Source of the DNA: Azospirillum sp. TSO35-2
GTDB taxonomy: Bacteria > Pseudomonadota > Alphaproteobacteria > Azospirillales > Azospirillaceae
DNA length: 64,000 nucleotides
Assembly: GCF_003116095.1 (NCBI RefSeq)
Contig: NZ_LGRA01000021.1
Span: 2,637,508 to 2,701,507 of the forward strand
Direction of reading: 5' to 3'
In this document: positions 57,299 to 64,000 of the stretch, piece after piece
How positions within the stretch are numbered: position 1 is the stretch's first letter
Layout: every line of letters begins with the position of its first letter
The notes under the pieces: generated by a model
Told to the model about the DNA's origin: nothing
Seen by the model: the letters and a program-made list of their open reading frames with translations, nothing else
Databases searched by the model: none
Translations under genes and position numbers: made by a program

Positions 57299-57447
57299 GT
57301 CGCCTCACTGGTCGTGGTCCTGACAGGGACAACACCGCAAGGCGGCTTTTTGTGCCGCGAAGACCTGTCCGAACGTGGAGGCATGGCGCTCCGTTTTCGC
57401 CCGTTCGGCCCGGCGCCTATCCGATCAGACGGTCTGCGCCCCCGCCT

Positions 57448-60162
57448 TCATGTGTTCAGCGGCGTCCGCGTGCGCAGGGCGGCGAGCGAGCGGTCGAGCA
57501 GGTCGTACAGCTCGGCCTCGTGCGCCAGCACGTCGGCGGACGGCGCGTGCTCCAGCTCCCGGGCCAGCCGGCCGAGCGCCGCGGCGCCGAGGTTGAGCGA
57601 GGTGCCCTTCAGCGTGTGGGCGGTGCGGTTGTGCGGCTCGCCGGCCCGCGCCTGGGCGATCAGGCTGTCCACCGTCTTGCGCCCGTTGTCGGTGAAGCCG
57701 TCGATCGAGGCGTTCCAGTCGTCGGCGGTCAGCACCTCCAGCAGCAGCGACACCTGCTCCTCGTCGAGCAGGTCGGAATCCGGCGTCTCGGTCATCGGTT
57801 CCTTCCCTCCTCCGGCAGGGGCCGGGGCGGGCGTCGCCGCACCGTTGCCCAGCACCGTCGCCATTTCGGCGAAGAGCGCGGACGGGCGCAAGGGTTTGGT
57901 GACGAAGCCGTTCATTCCGGCCGACAGGCATTCCGGCCGCGAGCTGCCCGACGCGTGGGCGGTCAGCGCCAGGATGGGAACGCGGTTGAGCGGATCGGGC
58001 AGGGCGCGGACGCGGCGGGTGGCGGTCAGCCCGTCCATCCCCGGCATCTGGATGTCCATCAGCACGAGGTCGAAGGGCGGCTGGCCGGCCGGCTGGTCGC
58101 GCACCATCCGCACCGCCTCGCCGCCGCTGGCCGCCAGCGCCACGCTGTGGCCGGCGCGCTCCAGGATGCCGCGGACGATGTCGCGGTTGACCTCGATGTC
58201 GTCGACCGCCAGCACGCGCAGCGGCGGCAGGTCGGCGAGCCGCGCCGCCTCGCCGACGCTGGTCTGGCCGGTTTCGACCCGGCTGAGGGCGGACGGGTCG
58301 CCGGCGCGGGCGACGATGGTGACGTGGAAGACGCTGCCGCGGCCGGGGGCGGTGTCGACGGTGATGCCGCCGCCCATCATGACGCTGAGGTCACGGCAGA
58401 TCGCCAGCCCCAGCCCGGTCCCGCCATAGCGCCGGGTGATCGAGCTGTCGGCCTGGGTGAAGCGGTCGAACAGCGTCGCCACCGCCCCCGGCGCGATGCC
58501 GATGCCGGTGTCCTCCACCTCGAACTCCAGCGTGAAGGAGCCGTCGGCCCGATCGTCGGGTCCGGTGTCCAGGCGGCGGACCCGCACCGCGACATGGCCC
58601 TCCTCGGTGAACTTCACCGCGTTGCCGATCAGGTTGAACAGGATCTGGCGCAGCCGGGCCGGGTCGGTGACGATCACCTCCGGCACCGACGGCATCAGCC
58701 GGGCCGACAGCTCCAGCCCCTTTTCGGCGGCGTTCGGGCGCAGCACGTCCAGCACGCCGGCGATCAGTTGCGGCAGCGCGCAGTCGGCCTCCTCCAGGTC
58801 GATGCGCCGCGCCTCCAGCTTCGACAGGTCGAGGATGTCGTCCAGCAGCCGCAGCAGCGTCTCGGCGGAGCGGCGGGCGACGTCGGCCAGCCGCTGCTCC
58901 TCCGTCGGCAACCTGCTGTCGGCCAGCAGGGTCAGGTTGCCGAGCACGCCGTTCATCGGGGTGCGCAGCTCATGGCTGACCGTCGCCAGGAACTCGGTCT
59001 TCGAACGGCTGGCCGCCTCCGCCCGCTCCTTGGCCTGGAGCAGCTGCTCGGCGGCCAGCCGCGGCTCGGTCACGTCGATGCACAGCCACAGCTTGCCGAT
59101 GGCGGCCCCGGCGGCGTTGCGCACCGGCACATTGTGCCAGCTGACGATGCGGCCGTCGGTCAGCGTCATCTCGCGCCGCTCGTCGCTGTCCACCGCCGAC
59201 AGCAGCGCGGCGTCGGTGTCGCGCGGGGCGTTGCCGGCGGTCGCCAGCGTCTCGTCCAGCCGGGCGCCGACCGGCGTGCCGCCGACGGCGAACAGCACGG
59301 CGAAGGCCGGGTTGGCGTAGGAGATGCGCCCGTCGGCGCCGACGAACAGCACGCCGAAATCCATCGCCGACAGCAGCGCCGACAGCCGCGCCCGCTCCTG
59401 CTCGACGTCGCGGGCCAGCGCCTCCTGCTCGTCCAGCGCCACGGTCAACTGGTCGACGCGCTCCTTGATGGCGTGGGACATGGTGTTGAAGGCGGCGCCC
59501 AGCCGCCCGATGTCGTCGTCGCCCTCCGTCAGCGCCGGCGGGCTGTAGTCGCCGGCGGCCACCCGCTCGCTGGCGCGGGCCAGCGCCGACAGGTGCCGGG
59601 TCAGCCACAGCCCCAGCAGGGTCAGCAGCCCGGCCGACAGCAGGATCTCCGACAGGGCGATGGCGATGCCCTGGGTCAGCAGGTCGCGCCGCGCCTGGAC
59701 GATGTGCAGCAGATCCAGGCCGAACTGCACGGTTCCCAGCCGCTGCCCGGCCAGCGCCACCGGGACGGTGACGTCGTAGCGGGCGACGCCGTCCTTGGGG
59801 TCGAGCGTCAGCGCCGGATCGGGCGCGGGCAGCGTGCGGTTCTGCGGCCAGCCGCTGATGGCGGCCAGCTTGCCGGCGCTGTCGCTCACCGCCAGATACA
59901 CCACCCCGCCGGTGGAGCGGCTTTCGTCCAGCACCGCCTGCAGGGTGGCGTAGTCGCGCTGGGCCAGCGGCGCCACCAGGGCGGCGTTCAGCACCGGCGC
60001 CACCTGGTCGGCGTGCAGCTGGGCCTGCTCGGCGAGGCTGCCGTAGAGCAGGCGCACGCTGTTGGCGACCAGCAGCGTCAGCATGATCGCCTCGACCGCC
60101 ATGGCGGCGGCCAGCATGCGCCCGCGCAGCGTCTTCCAGGGGGCCAGACGGGAGAGGATCAT
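57448..60162 (-). CDS. Hybrid histidine kinase: sensor, HAMP, PAS, HisKA, HATPase, REC, HPt
   Basis: 904-aa membrane sensor. A first helix (AMAVEAIMLTLLVANSVRLL, in part), a periplasmic loop of about 140 aa and a second helix (ILLSAGLLTLLGLWLTR) are followed by HAMP, a coiled coil, PAS (LLSAMDFGVLFVGADG), HisKA with FLATVSHELRTPMNG, HATPase with NLIGNAVKFTEEG, DTGIGIAPG and GGTGLGLAIC, a receiver (AVDDIEVN, VLMDIQMPGMDG, TKPL) and an HPt domain with HTLKGTSLNLGA. The ATG overlaps the stop of the PhnD-like gene by four bases, so the binding protein probably feeds its signal to this kinase. Confidence 0.93.
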   Translation of the reverse strand: MILSRLAPWKTLRGRMLAAAMAVEAIMLTLLVANSVRLLYGSLAEQAQLHADQVAPVLNAALVAPLAQRDYATLQAVLDESRSTGGVVYLAVSDSAGKLAAISGWPQNRTLPAPDPALTLDPKDGVARYDVTVPVALAGQRLGTVQFGLDLLHIVQARRDLLTQGIAIALSEILLSAGLLTLLGLWLTRHLSALARASERVAAGDYSPPALTEGDDDIGRLGAAFNTMSHAIKERVDQLTVALDEQEALARDVEQERARLSALLSAMDFGVLFVGADGRISYANPAFAVLFAVGGTPVGARLDETLATAGNAPRDTDAALLSAVDSDERREMTLTDGRIVSWHNVPVRNAAGAAIGKLWLCIDVTEPRLAAEQLLQAKERAEAASRSKTEFLATVSHELRTPMNGVLGNLTLLADSRLPTEEQRLADVARRSAETLLRLLDDILDLSKLEARRIDLEEADCALPQLIAGVLDVLRPNAAEKGLELSARLMPSVPEVIVTDPARLRQILFNLIGNAVKFTEEGHVAVRVRRLDTGPDDRADGSFTLEFEVEDTGIGIAPGAVATLFDRFTQADSSITRRYGGTGLGLAICRDLSVMMGGGITVDTAPGRGSVFHVTIVARAGDPSALSRVETGQTSVGEAARLADLPPLRVLAVDDIEVNRDIVRGILERAGHSVALAASGGEAVRMVRDQPAGQPPFDLVLMDIQMPGMDGLTATRRVRALPDPLNRVPILALTAHASGSSRPECLSAGMNGFVTKPLRPSALFAEMATVLGNGAATPAPAPAGGGKEPMTETPDSDLLDEEQVSLLLEVLTADDWNASIDGFTDNGRKTVDSLIAQARAGEPHNRTAHTLKGTSLNLGAAALGRLARELEHAPSADVLAHEAELYDLLDRSLAALRTRTPLNT

Positions 60163-61007
60163 GGGCCGACCTTCAGCACGCGCCGCACCTCGTCCGCCAG
60201 CGGCTCCATCGCCTCCAGCTCGCCGTCCTCGATCAGGCGGTAGCCGCCCAGCGCGTTGGTGTCGAAATAGGCCTTGCCCTCCGCCGTCGCGCCGAAGGCC
60301 AGCAACGCCTTGCGCAGCGTGTCGAGCCGCGCCGCCTGACGCCCGTTCAGCATGTAGACGCGCCCGGCCATCGGCCGGCTTTCCGCAATGGTGGTCAGCT
60401 GCTCCTGCACCTCGGGCGCCAGCTTGGCGCGGTTGGCCAGCGACATGAAGCCGGCCGAGGCGTCGCCGGCCAGCACCAGCTGCGCCACGCTGTCGGCGGC
60501 GCTGACGTAGCGGAGCTGGACGTTCGGCACCGCCTGGTCCACCAGCCAGTGCTGGCCCCACAGCGTCACCAGCGAGGACGGGCTGAGCCCCAGCACGGTG
60601 GTGCCGCCCAGCGACGCCGCCGTCCGGTAGGGGCCCCTGGCGGCGGCCACCAGCACGGCGCGGAAGTCGGCGGTGTAGGTCAGCAGGGGACTGTAGCCGG
60701 CGTCCTTGCGCAGCAGCTCCGCCTGATGGCCGGTGGTGACGGCGATGTCGTAATCCTGGTCGACCGCGCGCCGGGCGAAGGCGGTGAAGTCGGGAGCGGT
60801 GACGATCTCCACCGGCTGGCCCAGCGCCGCCTCCACCGCACGGCGCACCGGCTGGTACTGCTCGACGATCACGCGGGCGCTGGTGTGGGGGGCGATGCCG
60901 ATGCGGAAGGCCGGCCCGTCGGCCCGGGCCGGCGACGCGGTGGCCAGCACCGTCGCGAGGGCGGCAGGCAACAGGGCGGCGAGGCCGGCAAACAGATGCG
61001 TGGTCAT
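60159..61007 (-). CDS. PhnD-like periplasmic substrate-binding protein
   Basis: 282-aa protein with a signal peptide (LFAGLAALLPAALATVLATA, cut near ARA/DG). Family features of phosphonate/phosphite-type binding proteins: FRIGIAPHTSARVIVEQYQP at the mature start, YDIAVTTGHQAELL, and the ligand-binding SPSSLVTLWGQHW. AAGGA eight bases before the ATG supports the start at 61007. No ABC permease genes are near; the only coupled gene is the hybrid kinase, so it likely acts as a sensor subunit rather than for import. Ligand unknown; PhnD relatives also bind other anions. Confidence 0.85.
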   Translation of the reverse strand: MTTHLFAGLAALLPAALATVLATASPARADGPAFRIGIAPHTSARVIVEQYQPVRRAVEAALGQPVEIVTAPDFTAFARRAVDQDYDIAVTTGHQAELLRKDAGYSPLLTYTADFRAVLVAAARGPYRTAASLGGTTVLGLSPSSLVTLWGQHWLVDQAVPNVQLRYVSAADSVAQLVLAGDASAGFMSLANRAKLAPEVQEQLTTIAESRPMAGRVYMLNGRQAARLDTLRKALLAFGATAEGKAYFDTNALGGYRLIEDGELEAMEPLADEVRRVLKVGP

Positions 61008-61253
61008 GGTGTCGATCCTTGCAGATGCAGGCGCGCGAACGGGCAGCATTCGTGCAGCAGCGGCCTCTCCCGATGGCCTAGGCTGAAAGATATAACATTC
61101 GATAAATGCCGCAGATAGGGACAAGAGCGCGCAGCTTGCCCGCCCGCGCCACCGGGGCGGCATCGCCGAGGGGCTGCCGGCCGAAAAAGATCACGCTCTG
61201 GTTGCGCCGGCTTGGCTATCACTGACGGGTCCCTATTCCGACAGGAAAGCGCC

Positions 61254-61442
61254 GTGCCCGACCGAGCCGTCGACCCGAAATCCCCGATCTGCCGCGCCAT
61301 CCGGCGCCTGCGCGAGCACAGCCGCGCCTGCGACTGCGTGGAAACCCGGCGCGTCCTGATCGCCACCGAACGCTGGATGGTCTGGATGCTGCGCTGGGAG
61401 GAGGGGGAGCCACTGCCGGTGCCGTCGGACACGGCCGGCTGA
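61254..61442 (+). CDS. Small hypothetical protein, 62 aa
   Basis: Starts at a GTG with AGGAAA five bases upstream. The product is basic in the middle (CRAIRRLREHSRACDCVETR) and tryptophan-rich near the end (RWMVWMLRWEEGE). Two cysteines form CDC. No family recognised. It diverges from the PhnD-like gene and precedes puuD by about 125 bases on the same strand. Could be non-coding, so only moderate confidence. Confidence 0.5.
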   Translation: MPDRAVDPKSPICRAIRRLREHSRACDCVETRRVLIATERWMVWMLRWEEGEPLPVPSDTAG

Positions 61443-61566
61443 ACCGCCGGTCATGGCGGCATTCTTCGGCATTTTTTGAAGCTGTTGGGACGTCGCCGCG
61501 GTATTCGCACCCGCACAATCCCTTTAGACTCCGTCCGGTGACCTGACCGGAAGGAGCGTGCGCGCG

Positions 61567-62754
61567 ATGGAGCCCATCCTGTGGGAGTGGATCAACGCCC
61601 TGGCGCGGTGGCTGCACGTCATCACCGCCATCGCCTGGATCGGATCGTCCTTCTACTTCATCCATCTCGACGCGTCGCTGCGGCGGCGGGCCGGGGCACC
61701 GGCGGGCACGGCGGGCGACGCCTGGCAGATCCACGGCGGCGGCTTCTACCACATGACCAAATACATGGTCGCCCCGCCGCAGTTGCCGGAGGATCTGACC
61801 TGGTTCAAGTGGGAGTCCTACGCCACCTGGCTCAGCGGCTTCTTCCTGATGTGCGTGCTGTACTACCGCGGCGCCGACCTGTTCCTGATCGACCAGGATG
61901 TGCTGGCGCTGGCGCCCTGGCAGGCGGTGGCGATCAGCGCCGGGGCGCTGGTGGCGGGCTGGGTCGCCTATGACCTGATGTGCAAATCGCCGCTGGGTCG
62001 CAACGACGGGGCGCTGGCGCTCGCCGGCTTCGCGATGCTGGTGGCGACCGCCTGGGCGATGACCCGGCTGTTCAGCGGTCGCGGCGCCATGCTGCAGGTC
62101 GGCGCGCTGATGGCGACCATGATGGCGTGCAACGTCTTCATGATCATCATCCCGAATCAGCGCAGGACGGTGGCCGCCATGCTGCGCGGCGAGGCGCCGG
62201 ATCCGGCGCTGGGCAAGACGGCCAAGCAGCGCTCGCTGCACAACAACTACCTGACGCTGCCGGTCGTCTTCCTAATGCTGTCCAACCACTACCCGCTGGT
62301 CAGCTCCACCCGCTACAACTGGGTGATGGTGGCGCTGGTGCTGGTGGCCGGCACGGCGATCCGCCATTTCTTCAACAGCCGCCACGCCGGCAAGCCGACG
62401 CCCTGGTGGAGCTGGGGCATCGCCGCAGCCGCCATGCTGGGCTGCGTCTGGCTCAGCACCATGGGCCCGGCACAGGGCGATGCCGCCGCGACCGTCCCCA
62501 CCAAGGTCGGCTTCAATCAGGTGGAAGAGATCGTGGCGACCCGTTGCAGCATGTGCCACGCCGCCCAGCCGGTGTGGGACGGCATCGCCACCCCGCCGCG
62601 CGGCGTCGTGCTGGAGGGCGACGGCATCCGCCGCCATGCCCAGCAGATCCGCCTGCAGGCCGGTTTCAGCAGCGCCATGCCGCCGGCCAACGTCACCGGA
62701 ATCACGCCGGGCGAACGCGCCCTGTTGGCGGCGTGGCCGGGGGACACCAAGTAA
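61567..62754 (+). CDS. puuD: Urate hydroxylase PuuD (membrane urate oxidase with cytochrome c tail)
   Basis: 395-aa membrane protein. Several helices in the first 290 residues (WLHVITAIAWIGSSFYFIHLD, in part) carry conserved histidines; the C-terminal domain is a small cytochrome c with the haem motif C327-S-M-C330-H331 and axial-ligand region SSAMPPANVTG. It oxidises urate to 5-hydroxyisourate and sends electrons to the respiratory chain instead of making peroxide. Start at MEPILWEWI. Guanine deaminase begins 42 bases downstream, so guanine, xanthine and urate breakdown are likely coordinated. Confidence 0.93.
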   Translation: MEPILWEWINALARWLHVITAIAWIGSSFYFIHLDASLRRRAGAPAGTAGDAWQIHGGGFYHMTKYMVAPPQLPEDLTWFKWESYATWLSGFFLMCVLYYRGADLFLIDQDVLALAPWQAVAISAGALVAGWVAYDLMCKSPLGRNDGALALAGFAMLVATAWAMTRLFSGRGAMLQVGALMATMMACNVFMIIIPNQRRTVAAMLRGEAPDPALGKTAKQRSLHNNYLTLPVVFLMLSNHYPLVSSTRYNWVMVALVLVAGTAIRHFFNSRHAGKPTPWWSWGIAAAAMLGCVWLSTMGPAQGDAAATVPTKVGFNQVEEIVATRCSMCHAAQPVWDGIATPPRGVVLEGDGIRRHAQQIRLQAGFSSAMPPANVTGITPGERALLAAWPGDTK

Positions 62755-62796
62755 CCCCTCCCTGATCGTCGTCCTTTCCTGCCGAATCGGATCTCC

Positions 62797-64000
62797 ATGC
62801 CCAACCAGCCCATCGCCGCCGCCATCCGTGGACGCCTGCTCAGCTTTCTCCGCGCGCCCGCCGGGCCGGGCGACCTCGACAGCGTCCGCTGCATCGACGA
62901 CGGGCTGCTGCTGGTCGGGGCGGACGGCCGCATCGCCGCGGTCGGGCCGTGGGCGGAGCTGCGCGGGTGCGTTCCCGACGGGGTGACGGTCGACGACCAT
63001 GGCGGCAAGCTGGTGCTGCCCGGCTTCATCGACACCCACATCCATTTCCCGCAGACCCAGGTCATCGCCTCCTACGGCGCGCAACTGCTCGACTGGCTGG
63101 ATAAATACACCTTCATCGAGGAGCAGAAGTTCGCCGACCCGGCCCACGCCGCCGCCAACGCCGGCTTTTTCCTCGACGAGCTGCTGCGCAACGGCACGAC
63201 CACGGCGGTGGTCTACGGCTCGGTCCACCCGCAGTCGGTCGACGCCCTGTTCGCCGAGGCGGAGGCGCGCGGCGCCGGCCTGATCGCCGGCAAGGTGATG
63301 ATGGACCGCCACGCCCCGCCGGCGCTGACCGACACCGCCGAGACCGGCTACCGCGACAGCAAGGACCTGATCGCGCGCTGGCACGGCCGCGGCCGCCAGC
63401 GCTACGCCGTGACGCCGCGCTTCGCCATCACCTCGACCGAGGCGCAGTTGGAGGCGGCCGGCGCCCTGCTGCGCGAGCATCCCGGCGTCCACATGCAGAC
63501 CCACCTGTCGGAAAATCTGGACGAGATCGCCGAGGTGCGCCGCCTGTTCCCCGGCGCCCGCGACTACACCGACGTCTACGACCGCTTCGGCCTGCTCGGC
63601 CCGACCTCGCTGTTCGGCCACTGCATCCACCTGTCGGAGGCGGAACTGGCCCGGCTGTCGGAGAGCGGGTCGGTCGCCGTCTTCTGCCCAACCAGCAACC
63701 TGTTCATCGGCAGCGGCCTGTTCGACCTCGCCACCCTGTCGAAGCCGCAGCGCCCGGTGCGCACCGCCATCGCGACGGATGTCGGCGGCGGCACCAGCTA
63801 TTCCATGCTGCGCACCGCGGCGGAGGCCTACAAGGTGCTGCAGTTGCAGGGGCAGAACCTGCCGGCGCTCGCCGCCTTTCACTGGATGACCCGCGGCAAC
63901 GCCGAGGCGCTGGGCATGGCCGACGAGATCGGCAGCCTGGAGCCCGGCCGCTGGGCCGATCTGGTCGTGCTCGATCCCCACGCCACACCGGCTATGCGAC
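62797..64000 (+). CDS. guaD: Guanine deaminase (truncated by window end)
   Basis: 401 aa readable, cut at the right edge. An amidohydrolase barrel with the metal pair H81-x-H83 (GFIDTHIHFPQTQ), then MQTHLSEN, GHCIHLSE and a catalytic aspartate in IATDVGGGTSYSM. The PQTQ form after HxH and the QLLDWLDKYTF segment are hallmarks of guanine deaminase, which converts guanine to xanthine. It follows puuD closely and is probably co-transcribed with it. The remaining 30 or so residues should lie beyond position 64000. Confidence 0.94.
   Translation, partial: MPNQPIAAAIRGRLLSFLRAPAGPGDLDSVRCIDDGLLLVGADGRIAAVGPWAELRGCVPDGVTVDDHGGKLVLPGFIDTHIHFPQTQVIASYGAQLLDWLDKYTFIEEQKFADPAHAAANAGFFLDELLRNGTTTAVVYGSVHPQSVDALFAEAEARGAGLIAGKVMMDRHAPPALTDTAETGYRDSKDLIARWHGRGRQRYAVTPRFAITSTEAQLEAAGALLREHPGVHMQTHLSENLDEIAEVRRLFPGARDYTDVYDRFGLLGPTSLFGHCIHLSEAELARLSESGSVAVFCPTSNLFIGSGLFDLATLSKPQRPVRTAIATDVGGGTSYSMLRTAAEAYKVLQLQGQNLPALAAFHWMTRGNAEALGMADEIGSLEPGRWADLVVLDPHATPAMR

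Overview
The window comes from a very GC-rich (about 70%) alphaproteobacterium. Gene content and protein style resemble Azospirillum and relatives (Rhodospirillales): bcs cellulose genes, a fused indolepyruvate:ferredoxin oxidoreductase, NnrS, CheB-CheR-PAS sensor proteins and a Nac-like LysR regulator. This placement is an inference; no rRNA, tRNA or species marker is present. I saw no CRISPR array, insertion sequence or intact prophage.

Layout. 0-6 kb: the end of a drug/metabolite exporter, a GMC oxidoreductase, a minus-strand SDR-pabB-pabC run, and a papain-like amidase of the permuted type. 6-12 kb: clpB with a clear terminator and a heat-shock-like promoter, a Tat-exported beta carbonic anhydrase, a double winged-helix protein, and a LysR regulator with a Nac-type site in its own leader. 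12-17 kb: a two-gene signalling operon (CheB/CheR/PAS fusion plus hybrid kinase). 17-20 kb: nadE and a nitroreductase. 20-28 kb: a catabolic locus with a LacI regulator, TRAP transporter (separate binding protein, fused QM permease), VOC protein, RuBisCO-like protein and DUF1537 kinase. 28-38 kb: OsmC, an AEC carrier and a five-gene cellulose operon (bcsA, bcsB, bcsZ, a TPR protein, bcsN-like). 38-42 kb: indolepyruvate:ferredoxin oxidoreductase.

42-45.3 kb is the most unusual part. Three minus-strand genes, joined by 4-base overlaps, lie in a segment of clearly lower GC: a 189-aa unknown protein, a ParA/MinD-like ATPase whose P-loop lysine is replaced by arginine (KGGVGRST), and a 477-aa P-loop protein with a probable C-terminal winged helix. 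It looks like a horizontally acquired cassette, possibly a conflict/defence system, next to a helix-turn-helix gene resembling phage small-terminase DNA-binding domains.

46-64 kb: a GH1 beta-glucosidase, an acyl-carrier-like protein, an NCS2 nucleobase permease with two leader hairpins, an exporter/AraC divergent pair, a hydrolase, Lrp, a YcaQ-like protein followed by an exported protein that seems to begin at CTG, nnrS behind an FNR/NNR-type box, a lone receiver protein, a PhnD-like binding protein coupled to a hybrid kinase with an HPt domain, and purine genes (urate hydroxylase puuD, guanine deaminase running off the end).
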